Shown one piece after another: positions 27,299 through 36,422 of a DNA stretch of 64,000 nt (position 1 is its first letter; the number at the start of each line of letters is the position of its first letter). The notes beneath the pieces are model-generated. The model searched no databases, had not been told where the DNA came from, and worked only from the letters and a program-made list of their open reading frames with translations. This stretch comes from Bradyrhizobium sp. 1(2017). GTDB lineage: Bacteria; Pseudomonadota; Alphaproteobacteria; Rhizobiales; Xanthobacteraceae. The translations under genes and the position numbers were made by a program. Location of the stretch: NCBI RefSeq assembly GCF_011602485.2, contig NZ_CP050022.2, forward strand, positions 7,212,001 to 7,276,000, in the 5' to 3' direction.

Positions 27299-28246
27299 CT
27301 AGCTTGCCTGCCGTTGCCGACGAAACCAGGCCCATGTCTCGCGCGTCGTTCTGAGGTAGCCGCGGCCGCGATGGACGATCTCGCCGTCAACGATCCCGTT
27401 CAGCTTCGGCAACGCATGGAAGGGGATCGAGGGATAGGCGTGGTGCTCGACATGGTAGGGCATGTTCCACGCAAACCATCTGACGATTGCGCCGGTATAG
27501 GTGGTGCGGGTGTTCTGGAAGGCGCTGCGGGTGCGGTCGCAGCCGGTATGCTCGGCGTAGAGATAGGGCCGCAGGAAGAGCTGCCCGATGACGAGCGGGA
27601 CGACCCAGACCCAGAGCAGCAGCGCCGAGGAAGACCACAGCGACAGCGCAAAGAGGAGCGCGTAGAGCGCGAGATAGGCGCGCGCCTCTCTCACGATGAT
27701 GGCGCGCTTGTTCTCGGGGATCCAGGGTACGGTGACCTTGCCGCTGACGGCATGACCGAGCATCAGCCGGAGACGGCCGGCAACCTGAAGCAGGCCGCTA
27801 TAGGCAATCGCGAGCTGGGTGTCGGAGGTCGGCTTCACCCCCACGATCAGTTCCGGATCCTTCTCCGGGTCCTGGGTGTAGCGGTGGTGGTCCCAGTGAA
27901 ACAGGCAGTAATATTCGTAAGGCAATCCGATGAGGAAGGCCGAGAGATGACCCACTGCGAGATTGAGGCTGCGGCTGGTGAACGCGGTCTTGTGCGCGGT
28001 CTCGTGTACCGCCATGAACAGGAAGGCGACGAAATAGCCCTGCACCGCCATCAGCGGCACCGCCCAGAGCACGCCGAGGCGTGAGGTGACCATCCAGATC
28101 AGCACACCCATCAGCAGGATCGCGCCGTAATGGCCGAGGCTCTGCGCGGCGCCCCTGACATTCGAGCGGACCGACAATTCGCGCAGCATCGCCGGCGTCA
28201 GTGGCTTCAGGCGATGGCCGGGCTCTGGGACGGTGGCGTCAGTCAT
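27299..28246 (-). CDS. Membrane fatty acid desaturase-family protein
   Basis: A 315-residue integral-membrane di-iron enzyme. The three His clusters are present: HETAH near residue 81, HWDHHR near 117 and HVEHH near 266, with hydrophobic helices between them. The family desaturates or hydroxylates lipids or carotenoid/alkane-type substrates; the specific substrate is not recognisable. It follows the MetX-like hydrolase by 15 bases on the same strand and is probably co-transcribed. Confidence 0.88.
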   Translation of the reverse strand: MTDATVPEPGHRLKPLTPAMLRELSVRSNVRGAAQSLGHYGAILLMGVLIWMVTSRLGVLWAVPLMAVQGYFVAFLFMAVHETAHKTAFTSRSLNLAVGHLSAFLIGLPYEYYCLFHWDHHRYTQDPEKDPELIVGVKPTSDTQLAIAYSGLLQVAGRLRLMLGHAVSGKVTVPWIPENKRAIIVREARAYLALYALLFALSLWSSSALLLWVWVVPLVIGQLFLRPYLYAEHTGCDRTRSAFQNTRTTYTGAIVRWFAWNMPYHVEHHAYPSIPFHALPKLNGIVDGEIVHRGRGYLRTTRETWAWFRRQRQAS

Positions 28247-28261
28247 GATCGGAGGCCTGCC

Positions 28262-29281
28262 CTACTTGCTGAGAAGCGCCGCGATCTCGGCCTTGATGAA
28301 GGCCTGGTCGCGCGGGTTGTTGACGGGATTGCCGGCGCGATGGCCGTGCAGCGACGGAATCGGATGCAGCACGGCGGACTTCGCATTGACCAGCTTGGGA
28401 AGCTCGCCTTCGTTGTCGCGAACGTCGAAATAGCGGTCGGTCGCGCCCGGCATCAGCAGCATATGCGCCTTGATCGCGGCAAGCGCGCGATCGAGATCGC
28501 CGCCGAACGCCGCGCATGCACTGATGTCGCCACGCTGCCAGATGCTGGCCTGCGCCAGCAGGTCGTTGGCGTCGCGCCGGGCGAAGGTCGTGTCCCAATT
28601 GCGGACGAGATAATCCTCGAGCGAGGTGAAACCCGCCTCGCGCCAGAGCTCGTCGCGATAGAAGCCATGCGACATCGCCCAGCCGGCATAGACGCGGCCC
28701 ATCGCGCGGTAGCCGGCGACGGGCTTCTCGACGAAGCGGCCGCCGCGAAAGGCGGGATCGCCTGACAGCGCGGCCTTCACGCTTTCGAGGAAGACGTAAT
28801 TATAGGGCGCGCACCGGGCGCTGCCGCAAACCACCGCGGCACGCGCGACCATGTCGGGATGCAGCGCAGCCCAGTGATAAGCCTGCATGCCGCCCATCGA
28901 CCAGCCATAGACCAGCGCAAGTTTTGTGATCCCGAAACGTTCCGCGAGCAGCCGGTGCTGTACGGCGATGGCGTCGTGATAGCTGACCTGCGGGAATGGC
29001 CCGTCGCCGGAATTCGACGGCGAGGACGACAGGCCGTTGCCGAACAGGTTCGGGATGATGATGAAGTAGCGCGTGGGATCGAGCACGCCATCGGGCCCGA
29101 TCAGCCATTCGGTGTCAAAGTGCTGCGCACTGAACGAGGTCGGATAGAGGATGACGTTGTCTTTCGCCGGATTGAGCGTGCCGTAGGTCTTGTAGGCAAG
29201 CTTCATCGCGGGAAAGACGGAGCCCGACTGTAGCGTGACGTCACCGGCCTCGAAGATCTCGTAGTCGCGCTGCCCGGTCAT
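28262..29281 (-). CDS. MetX-like alpha/beta hydrolase
   Basis: A 339-residue alpha/beta-hydrolase with the homoserine acyltransferase layout: LAYKTYGTLNPAKDNVILYP, nucleophile elbow GWSMGG, later acid ATDRYFD and His in PSLHGH. MetX proteins proper are slightly longer, and this branch contains esterases as well, so acyltransferase versus hydrolase cannot be settled. No methionine genes are near. It is the promoter-proximal gene before the desaturase; a TetR-like palindrome lies upstream. Confidence 0.85.
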   Translation of the reverse strand: MTGQRDYEIFEAGDVTLQSGSVFPAMKLAYKTYGTLNPAKDNVILYPTSFSAQHFDTEWLIGPDGVLDPTRYFIIIPNLFGNGLSSSPSNSGDGPFPQVSYHDAIAVQHRLLAERFGITKLALVYGWSMGGMQAYHWAALHPDMVARAAVVCGSARCAPYNYVFLESVKAALSGDPAFRGGRFVEKPVAGYRAMGRVYAGWAMSHGFYRDELWREAGFTSLEDYLVRNWDTTFARRDANDLLAQASIWQRGDISACAAFGGDLDRALAAIKAHMLLMPGATDRYFDVRDNEGELPKLVNAKSAVLHPIPSLHGHRAGNPVNNPRDQAFIKAEIAALLSK

Positions 29282-29374
29282 GCGTCCAACTCCCGCTCAC
29301 GCGGCCGCAGAATGCGCCCGCCGCAACAAAGATGCATCGATCGGACCGGACCGACAACGCTTGTTCCGCCGCGC

Positions 29375-29403
29375 AAATAACTGTACGATTAGTACATTTA
29401 TTT
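29375..29403. promoter_or_regulatory. Inverted repeat upstream of MetX-like gene
   Basis: AAATAACTGTAC (29375-29386) and GTACATTTATTT (29392-29403) are inverted with one mismatch and a 5-bp spacer; the core TGTAC-N5-GTACA is perfect. This looks like a TetR-type operator, but no TetR gene lies beside it. It is about 95 bp upstream of the MetX-like start. Confidence 0.5.
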
Positions 29404-29435
29404 GAAAGAGGCAACGGGATTCTGGCCGACGCGCA

Positions 29436-30239
29436 TCAGGCAATGGCCGCGATGTATCGCTTCACCGAGGCCGCAAACGCGGCCTTGGCGCCTGCAGCGA
29501 TGTTACGGCCCCACCAGGCGCCATAGATGCGGTCGAAAGCCAGCGGCTCGACGGCCGCCGCGATGCGCCGCACCGCGGCGGCGTTGAGCGGCATGTAGTT
29601 GGGGTAGGAATACATGAAGCTGACGAAGCGACGGTCCATCGTCACCTGCGCGATGTCGCCGGTGAGCAGCGCGCCCCTGCCATCCGCGCCGCGCGGCCAG
29701 TGCAGCACGGTGGCCCCCGCGAAATGACCGCCGGTGCGCAGCAGCAGCACCTCGTCGGAGATGCGATGGCTCTCGCCAGTCCAGTGCACGATCGATGCAT
29801 GAGACCGCGTCACCCATTGACGGTCATCTTCGTGCAGATAGACCGGAATGCCGCCGAAGGCATCGCTCCAATCGGCGAGCGCGCCGTAATAATGCGGATG
29901 CGAGATCGCAATCGCCTTCAGTCCGCCGAGCGAACGCACATGCGCGATCGCCTCCGGCGTCGCCAGCGGCACGCAGTCCCACATCAAGCAACCATCGCCG
30001 AGCGGCACCAGCAGCGCGCGCTGGCCGATGGCGAAGCTCGGCTCGAGCGAGAGACCGGTCAGGCCGAGATCGTCGCGCCAAACAAGCCGATGGCTTTCAG
30101 CCAGCGCCTCGCGCCGGAGAAAGGCTTGCCCTTTCCAGCCGACGAACTGCCGTTCGTCCTCGCAGATCGGACACGATGCGGGCGGCTTCTCGCTGACCGG
30201 GTATTGTGCGCCGCAGGTTTCGCAGGTCCAGAGGGGCAT
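29436..30239 (-). CDS. MBL-fold metallo-hydrolase-like protein with N-terminal zinc ribbon
   Basis: A 267-residue protein: N-terminal rubredoxin-like knuckle (CETCGAQYP and CPICEDE) and then a beta-lactamase-fold domain (AISHPHYYG, GGHFAGATVLHW, LLTGDIAQV). The usual HxHxDH metal motif is reduced to HPHYY, so metal binding or the reaction may differ from classic members. Function is unknown. The next gene on this strand is separated by a palindrome and is probably a different unit. Confidence 0.8.
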   Translation of the reverse strand: MPLWTCETCGAQYPVSEKPPASCPICEDERQFVGWKGQAFLRREALAESHRLVWRDDLGLTGLSLEPSFAIGQRALLVPLGDGCLMWDCVPLATPEAIAHVRSLGGLKAIAISHPHYYGALADWSDAFGGIPVYLHEDDRQWVTRSHASIVHWTGESHRISDEVLLLRTGGHFAGATVLHWPRGADGRGALLTGDIAQVTMDRRFVSFMYSYPNYMPLNAAAVRRIAAAVEPLAFDRIYGAWWGRNIAAGAKAAFAASVKRYIAAIA

Positions 30240-30422
30240 CGTCGTGATCCATCATGAGGCGGTCCTGCAAGACATGACGCCGCAGTCCCCGGATGGCAAG
30301 AGCAACCGGAACCATCGCGACGAGCGAAGGTTAGGTTCAGGTCCGCCGCGGGCACCCACGGGCCCGCAGTCCCCGCCTCATGCGAGATCGGTTCGATCGG
30401 CAGCACCAAGTTCAGCGTCTCG

Positions 30423-31622
30423 ATGACATCGCGCCCTTCAACGTCTCGTATCTGGCCCCTGTTTGCGCTCAACTTCTTCATGGCCGACATGCAGTCGGGC
30501 ATCGGGCCGTTCGTCGGCGTCTTCCTCCAGGAGCGCGGCTGGGCGACCGGCCTGATCGGCACCGCGATGACGATCGGCAATGTCGCGGGCATGCTGGTCA
30601 CGACGCCGATCGGCGGGTTCATCGATTCCAGCCGCAACAAGCGGCTGTGGGTCGTCATTCCCGGCATCTGCGTGGTGACGGCATCCGCGATCATCCTGAT
30701 CTCGCAAAACTTCTGGGCGGTGACGTTCTCGCAAGTCGCGCAGTCGCTGGCGAGCGCCGCGATCGTGCCGGCGGTCACAGGCATCACGCTCGGCATCGCC
30801 AAGCAGAAGGGCTTCAACGCACTCAACGGCCGCAACCAGGCGTATAACCACGCCGGCAACATGGTGGGCGCCGCGCTTTCGGGCTATCTCGGCTACAAGT
30901 ACGGCTATTTTGCCGTGTTCGCGCTGGCGGCCGTATTCGGCGCCATCGCGATCGCTTGCGTGATGATGATCCCTGCCAAGGCGATCGACGACCGCGCGTC
31001 CCGCGGCTGCAAGGAGGATGATCCCGACAGCGCGCCCGATGCGTTCACGATGCTGCTCAAGCATCGTGCGCTGCTGGTACTGGCGCTGGCCCTCGCACTG
31101 TTCCATCTCGGCAATGCCGCAATCGTACCGCTCTACGGACTTGCGGCGGTTGCCGAAGGACAGGCCAACGGCCCGACCTTCGTCGCGACCACCGTCGTGA
31201 TCGCGCAGGGCGTGATGATCGTGACCTCGCTGATCGCGATGAAGGCGGCAAGCAAGCGCAATTACTGGCCGATCATCCTGGTCTCCTTCATGTTCCTGCC
31301 CATCCGCGGCGTGCTTGCCTTCTTCGTCACGGGGTGGTGGGGCGTCGTGCCGATGCAGGTGCTCGACGGCATCGGCACCGGGCTCCAGACGGTTGCCGTC
31401 CCCGGCATGGTCGCGCGCTCGCTCAATGGCACCGGCCGAATCAATCTCGGCCAGGGCGCCGTGATCACGGTGCAGGGCGTCGGCGCGAGCCTCAGCCCCG
31501 CGCTCGGCGGCTGGATCGCGCAATGGATCGGCTATGGCCCGACCTTCCTGCTGCTCGGCTGCTTCGGGCTGGCATCGATTGCACTGTGGCTGGCGTTCGG
31601 GGCGACGGTGAAGAAATATTGA
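30423..31622 (+). CDS. Major facilitator superfamily transporter
   Basis: A 399-residue inner-membrane protein with 12 predicted helices in two halves joined by a charged loop (AKAIDDRASRGCKEDDPDSA, about 190-210). The start MTSRPSTSRIWPLFALNFFM and the DMQSGIGPFVGVFLQERGWA helix fit MFS carriers. Substrate is unknown. No Shine-Dalgarno is obvious at the chosen ATG. The gene is on its own, convergent with the beta-barrel gene. Confidence 0.85.
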   Translation: MTSRPSTSRIWPLFALNFFMADMQSGIGPFVGVFLQERGWATGLIGTAMTIGNVAGMLVTTPIGGFIDSSRNKRLWVVIPGICVVTASAIILISQNFWAVTFSQVAQSLASAAIVPAVTGITLGIAKQKGFNALNGRNQAYNHAGNMVGAALSGYLGYKYGYFAVFALAAVFGAIAIACVMMIPAKAIDDRASRGCKEDDPDSAPDAFTMLLKHRALLVLALALALFHLGNAAIVPLYGLAAVAEGQANGPTFVATTVVIAQGVMIVTSLIAMKAASKRNYWPIILVSFMFLPIRGVLAFFVTGWWGVVPMQVLDGIGTGLQTVAVPGMVARSLNGTGRINLGQGAVITVQGVGASLSPALGGWIAQWIGYGPTFLLLGCFGLASIALWLAFGATVKKY

Positions 31623-31643
31623 GCTTCACCGTCATCACCGATG

Positions 31644-32468
31644 TCACGGCGAAACTTGCCGGTTCAGGCCGACCCTGAATGTGTGAAGCTCGATGTCTCT
31701 GGCCTGCAGGCTTGTCCCGGGAATGGACAGCGCGAGCTGGTGGCCAAGGTTGAGATACAAATACTCCGCCTTGAGCGACCAACGCGGCGCGAACGACCAT
31801 TCTCCGCCGCCGCCGACCGCATATCCGAGATTGAAGCCACTCGCCGAGGCGTGACCATCCAGCGCGCCGGGAAATCCCGCAATGATCAGATTGTTGGTCA
31901 GGCGTGCATGGCCGCTGTTGAGGCTCGCCTTGACATGCGCCCAGGCGAGACCGCCCGTCGCATAAAGCAGCCAATTGCTGCTGGCGTGACCCAGGCGGCC
32001 ACGCAGCGTGCCGAGATAGTCGATATCCTGAGTCACCGTCACCATGCCGGTGTAATTGTCGAAATCGCCGACGAGGAAAACGGGTCGCAGCGCATAAGAG
32101 CCCGATGCCCGCCCGCCAATCCCGGAGACGCTGACGTCGGCTTCGACACCGGCGAGCAGATGGCCGGCCTGCCAATTATAGCCGGCCTGCAATCCGCCCA
32201 GCCCACCGGACTGATCGACACCGAGCGTGAACGGTGCAGATGCCGTCGACGTCGCATTGTTGACGCCGGGAAACAGCGCCAGAAGTGCGCCGGGGTCGAC
32301 GGATGCAGCATTGCCATCGCCGGTGCCGTAGCCGGCGTGAACACCCGCGTAGAAACCGGTCCAGCTGAAGACTGGAGCGGTGTCGCCGGCCGTCGCGGGG
32401 GTGCCCGTCGCCGCCCCACAGCCAAGTGCCAGAACAGCAGCCAGCAAATCCCTCGCACGGCGTCTCAT
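31644..32468 (-). CDS. Outer-membrane beta-barrel protein (Omp25/31 type)
   Basis: A 274-residue protein: signal peptide (RARDLLAAVLALGCGAATGT), then FSWTGFYAGVHAGYGTGDGN, the N-terminal strand of rhizobial Omp25/31 porins, alternating strands, and a C-terminal strand ending TFRVGLNRQV. ATG 32468 was chosen because it starts the signal peptide; the longer upstream frame is untranslated leader. It is in the outer membrane, with a probable structural or porin role. It is divergent from an AraC regulator. Confidence 0.85.
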   Translation of the reverse strand: MRRRARDLLAAVLALGCGAATGTPATAGDTAPVFSWTGFYAGVHAGYGTGDGNAASVDPGALLALFPGVNNATSTASAPFTLGVDQSGGLGGLQAGYNWQAGHLLAGVEADVSVSGIGGRASGSYALRPVFLVGDFDNYTGMVTVTQDIDYLGTLRGRLGHASSNWLLYATGGLAWAHVKASLNSGHARLTNNLIIAGFPGALDGHASASGFNLGYAVGGGGEWSFAPRWSLKAEYLYLNLGHQLALSIPGTSLQARDIELHTFRVGLNRQVSP

Positions 32469-32771
32469 CGAGTCATTTCCTTCCAATCGGCCAGTCATTG
32501 CGAGCGGGACGATAGGCGTGAAGGCAAGGCGATTCGTGGGGAGCGGCGAACCGTTGGATGGACTGACGTGAAAACCGCCAAATCGGTTATCGTTTGTTGC
32601 GATCCAGGCACACGTCGCCGAAGCCTGGCTGCGGCACCTGGTCACTGGCTCAGCGCGCAGTTGCGAGTGGCTTTTCGCGCAATCTCGCGTTTTTCTGGTT
32701 GCCGCACCGCGGCGCGACGACGAGGATGCGCGCCGCAACAAATTGCCAACGAGCTTTTTTTCCAGCAATCG
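32469..32771. other. Divergent promoter region without genes
   Basis: No gene of its own is supported. It must hold the promoters of the beta-barrel gene (leftward) and the AraC gene (rightward). I see no clear palindrome or strong promoter box. Confidence 0.4.
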
Positions 32772-33722
32772 ATGACCCAGCCACAACTCTCATTCGACGG
32801 CGATCCGAACGGTCCCGCCTATGAAAGATGGCGCGAGCAGTTTTGCCGTCAGGTGGCAAACGTCGATTTCGTGCCCGTCGGGGAAGGGCGCGTTCACCGG
32901 ACTATTGCGCCGGCCATTCTTCCCCGCCTCAGACTCTCCGCCTCGTTCGGCACGCCGATGTCGTTCGTGTCATTGGGAACGAACGACGAATTGGTGATCA
33001 CGATGTCACCCAATTCGGCGTTGCGCGGAGCCATGGGGAAACGCCCGCTCGAGGTCGCCGCCGGCGACGTCACGATCGGCGACCCTTCGATCAAGGGCGC
33101 GCAGATCACGCAACTGGCGTATGGTAATTTCCAGACCGCGCTGCTGCCGCGCAAGGCGCTGCTGCGCGCCTGCCCGAACGCCGAGGATTTGATCGCGCGG
33201 TCGATTCCCGCCGCCAATCCGATCACGTCGATGTTCCTGCGGTACTATGACCTCGCGCATGCGCATGCCGACAAGCTCGCACCCGCGGAGCTCGACGCAG
33301 TCTCGCAGCACCTGTTCGATCTCTCCGTGCTGATGATCGGGGCGCGCGGAGATGTCGCCGAAGAGGCGCAACTGCGCGGCCTTGCGGCAGCGCGCTTCCA
33401 AACCCTGAAATCAGACATTTTGGCGCAGCTCGACAGTCCAGCGCTGTCGCTCACCGATCTTGCAGCCGCGCACCGGATCAGCCCGCGCACCATCCAGTTG
33501 CTGTTCGAGCAGGCCGGCATCACCTATAGCGGCTTCGTGCTGGAGCAACGGCTGCTGCGCGCCGAGCGGCTGCTTCGAAATCCCGCCATGCGCACGCGCA
33601 AGATCATCGAGATCGCGCACCTCGCGGGATTCCACGACGTCTCCTACTTCCACCGCGTGTTTCGCCGCCGCTTCGGACAGACACCGGACGACATCAGGAA
33701 GCTGGCCGGCGAGACCAACTAG
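32772..33722 (+). CDS. AraC-family transcriptional regulator
   Basis: A 316-residue regulator with an N-terminal AraC-binding-like domain and a C-terminal double HTH (LTDLAAAHRISPRTIQLLFE and RKIIEIAHLAGFHDVSYFHR, ending FGQTPDDIRK). The start at ATG 32772 gives MTQPQLSFDG; an upstream frame is longer but crosses the promoter gap. Its target may be the divergent beta-barrel gene. Its last 4 bases overlap the convergent alcohol dehydrogenase gene. Confidence 0.88.
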   Translation: MTQPQLSFDGDPNGPAYERWREQFCRQVANVDFVPVGEGRVHRTIAPAILPRLRLSASFGTPMSFVSLGTNDELVITMSPNSALRGAMGKRPLEVAAGDVTIGDPSIKGAQITQLAYGNFQTALLPRKALLRACPNAEDLIARSIPAANPITSMFLRYYDLAHAHADKLAPAELDAVSQHLFDLSVLMIGARGDVAEEAQLRGLAAARFQTLKSDILAQLDSPALSLTDLAAAHRISPRTIQLLFEQAGITYSGFVLEQRLLRAERLLRNPAMRTRKIIEIAHLAGFHDVSYFHRVFRRRFGQTPDDIRKLAGETN

Positions 33723-34726
33723 GCGAACTCGACCACGATCTTGCCGAAATGGCCGCCTTGTTGCATCAGGCGCAATGCGTCGGGGACGGCCTCGAAGCCG
33801 AAGGCGCGGTCGATCACCGGCCTCATCGCGTTCCGTCCGATCCCAGCGGTCATGGCCTCGAACATACGGCGGCTGCCGACAGAGAGGCCGATGACGTGTA
33901 GGTTCTTGGCGAACAGGCTCGAGATCGCGATCTGCTGCGAGACGCCCGTGAGTATGCCGATCACCAGAATGGTGCCGCCAACGCGCGCGGCCTCCAGTGA
34001 TTGCGCGAACGTGTCCTTGCCGCCGACCTCGACGATATGATCGACGCCGCCTCCGGTCCACGCCGCCGCGGCCTTGCCCCACTCCGGAACTGACCGATAG
34101 TTGATGGTGTGGTCGGCTCCGAGCGCCCTGGCGCGTTCGAGCTTCTCGTCGCTCGACGAGGTCACGATCACGCTCGCCCCGGCCAGCTTTGCAAATTGCA
34201 GGGCGAAGATCGACACGCCGCCTGTGCCCTGCACCAGCACGGTGTCGCCGGGTTGTACCTTTGCATGTTCGAACAACGCACGCCAGGCCGTGAGGCCGGC
34301 GCAAGGGAGCGTTGCAGCCTCCTGGAACGACAGATGCGAAGGAATGTGGCTGACGCCTTCGGCGTCGACCGCCATCACCTCCTGCAGGACGCCCGGCCGC
34401 GTGCCGCCGAGCGCATAACGGCGAGCGGCCGCCGAAACCTCCCCGTCGATCCAGGATTGGAAGAACATCGGGCAGACTCGATCGCCGACCGCGACGCGGG
34501 TTACACCGTCACCCACGGAGATCACTTCACCTGCGCCGTCCGAGAACGGAATGAGCGGTAATCTGGAAACACCGCCCTTGCCCTGCACGGTGAGCAGGTC
34601 GCGATAGTTCAGCGATGCTGCCTTCATCCGCACCGCGACCTGGCCCGGACCAGGCGCCGGCTCCGGCAGATCGGCCAGCTCCATCCCTTCGATCGACCAG
34701 TCACGCGCGACCTGCCAGGCTTTCAT
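33719..34726 (-). CDS. Zinc-type alcohol dehydrogenase / quinone oxidoreductase (MDR)
   Basis: A 335-residue medium-chain dehydrogenase/reductase: GroES-like N-domain (NYRDLLTVQGKGG), Rossmann domain with VLVQGTGGVSIFALQFAKLA and HIVEVGGKDTF. The structural and catalytic zinc Cys clusters of classical ADHs are not evident, which suggests a zinc-free quinone-oxidoreductase-like branch. It is the third gene after GntR and acyl-CoA synthetase, 15 bases after the ligase stop, with GGAG upstream; oxidation of the ligase-pathway substrate is plausible. Confidence 0.85.
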   Translation of the reverse strand: MKAWQVARDWSIEGMELADLPEPAPGPGQVAVRMKAASLNYRDLLTVQGKGGVSRLPLIPFSDGAGEVISVGDGVTRVAVGDRVCPMFFQSWIDGEVSAAARRYALGGTRPGVLQEVMAVDAEGVSHIPSHLSFQEAATLPCAGLTAWRALFEHAKVQPGDTVLVQGTGGVSIFALQFAKLAGASVIVTSSSDEKLERARALGADHTINYRSVPEWGKAAAAWTGGGVDHIVEVGGKDTFAQSLEAARVGGTILVIGILTGVSQQIAISSLFAKNLHVIGLSVGSRRMFEAMTAGIGRNAMRPVIDRAFGFEAVPDALRLMQQGGHFGKIVVEFA

Positions 34727-34740
34727 GGCAACGCTCCGTC

Positions 34741-36354
34741 TCAGGTGCCAAAATTCTTCTGGATCGCCTTGTCGAGCGTCTCGCCGCCGACGAAGCGCTG
34801 TCGCAGCTCGCGCTTGAGCAGCTTGCCGCTCGGGTTCTTCGGCAGGCTATCCACGAAGATGACGCGCTTGGGCACCTTGAAATGCGCCATCTGGCCGGCG
34901 CAGTGCTTGACGACGGTCTCTTCGTCCAGCGTCTCGCCGCTCTTGATCACAACGATCGCGGTCACTGCCTCGATCCAGCGCGGATCGGGCAGGCCGACCA
35001 CGGCGACCTCGGAGACGGCCGGGATGCGGTAGACCATCTCCTCGACCTCGCGGCTGGCGACGTTCTCGCCGCCGGTCTTGATCATGTCCTTGACGCGGTC
35101 GACGACGGTGATGTGGCCCTCGTCGTCGACGGTGGCGAGATCGCCGGAATGAAACCAGCCGCCCGTGAACGCCGCTGCGGTCTTCACCGGATCGTTGTAG
35201 TAGCCGGACAGCAGATGCGGCGAACGGTGCACGATCTCGCCGACCTCACCGACCTTGACGTCCTCCATCGCGGTGTTGACCACCCGGGTCTCGACGTTGA
35301 GCACCGGCTTGCCGGCCGAGCCGGCCTTGCGCAGCTGGTCCTCGGGACGCAGCACGGTCGCGAGCGGCGCGATCTCGGTCTGGCCGTAGAAATTCCAGAA
35401 CTTGACGTTGGGCAGACGGCGCTGAAGCTCGAGCAGCACCTCCACCGGCATGATCGAGGCGCCGTAATAGCCCTTCTGCAAGGTCGACAGGTCGGTCTTG
35501 TCGAAGTTCGGCGACCGCAACATCGCGATCCAGATCGTCGGCGGCGCGAAGAACGAGGTGATCCTGTGCGCCTGGATCAACGCCAGGATGTTGTCGGCAG
35601 TCGGCTTCCCCGTGATCACGCCGGAGGCACCGAGATAGATTTGCGGCCCCAGGAACACATCTAACTGGGCGCAATGATAGAGCGGCAGCGCGTGCAGGAA
35701 TCGGTCCTCCACGCTCATGCCGCCGTCGATGATGCAGCTCACATACTGCCACATCACGGCTTCATGGGTCAGCATCGCGCCCTTGGGCAGCGATTCCGTG
35801 CCGCTAGTGTAGACGATCTGCGCGAGGTCCCGGCTATCGACGGCCGCTTCCAGGAACGAGCCGTCGGCCTGCAGGAGATCGTCGAAAGTGGTGAGGCCCG
35901 AAGGTGCCGTCGCCGGATCCTCGCCCGGCAGCCAGATCATCTTCTCGACGGCGCAATCCTTGGCGCTGGCCGCGCGCGCCGGCTCGACGAAATCCGGTCC
36001 CGTCGCCAGCAGCTTTGCGCCGGAGCTCTTCAGGATGAAATTGATCTCGTCCGGATTGAGCATGAAGTTGATCGGCACGAGCACCGCACCGATCCGCGCC
36101 AGCGCAAAGCGCAGCGCCGCGAAGGCGTGCGAGTTGCGTGAGAGCACCGCGATGCGATCGCCCTTCTTGACGCCGAGACCGAGCAGGCCGCGGCCGAGCC
36201 GGTTGCAGATCGCGTCCATCTCGGCAAAGCTCCAGCTCACCTCGCCGCAGCTCACCGCAAGCTTGTTCGGCTCGCGGCTGGCCGCGCGGCGCAAGAGATC
36301 GCCGATGGAATGCTCGCGCGCTTTCGAGATGATGGCTGTGGTGTCGCCGGTCAT
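34741..36354 (-). CDS. AMP-forming acyl-CoA synthetase
   Basis: A 537-residue adenylate-forming ligase of fatty/aryl-acid type: P-loop YTSGTESLPKG (182-192), FYGQTEIAPLAT, a core motif SGDLATVDDEGHITVVDRVK and the catalytic-Lys region KNPSGKLLKRELR near the end. It makes an acyl-CoA from an unidentified carboxylic acid. GGAGGA precedes the ATG. The gene lies between its GntR regulator and an MDR dehydrogenase on one strand; the ABC binding protein divergent from GntR probably delivers the acid. Confidence 0.92.
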   Translation of the reverse strand: MTGDTTAIISKAREHSIGDLLRRAASREPNKLAVSCGEVSWSFAEMDAICNRLGRGLLGLGVKKGDRIAVLSRNSHAFAALRFALARIGAVLVPINFMLNPDEINFILKSSGAKLLATGPDFVEPARAASAKDCAVEKMIWLPGEDPATAPSGLTTFDDLLQADGSFLEAAVDSRDLAQIVYTSGTESLPKGAMLTHEAVMWQYVSCIIDGGMSVEDRFLHALPLYHCAQLDVFLGPQIYLGASGVITGKPTADNILALIQAHRITSFFAPPTIWIAMLRSPNFDKTDLSTLQKGYYGASIMPVEVLLELQRRLPNVKFWNFYGQTEIAPLATVLRPEDQLRKAGSAGKPVLNVETRVVNTAMEDVKVGEVGEIVHRSPHLLSGYYNDPVKTAAAFTGGWFHSGDLATVDDEGHITVVDRVKDMIKTGGENVASREVEEMVYRIPAVSEVAVVGLPDPRWIEAVTAIVVIKSGETLDEETVVKHCAGQMAHFKVPKRVIFVDSLPKNPSGKLLKRELRQRFVGGETLDKAIQKNFGT

Positions 36355-36422
36355 GTGTTCCTCCGTGTGACGTCTTTATTGTCCGGATTTCTTGTTTGAA
36401 ATCTTGCGTCTTGTTTTTGGCC

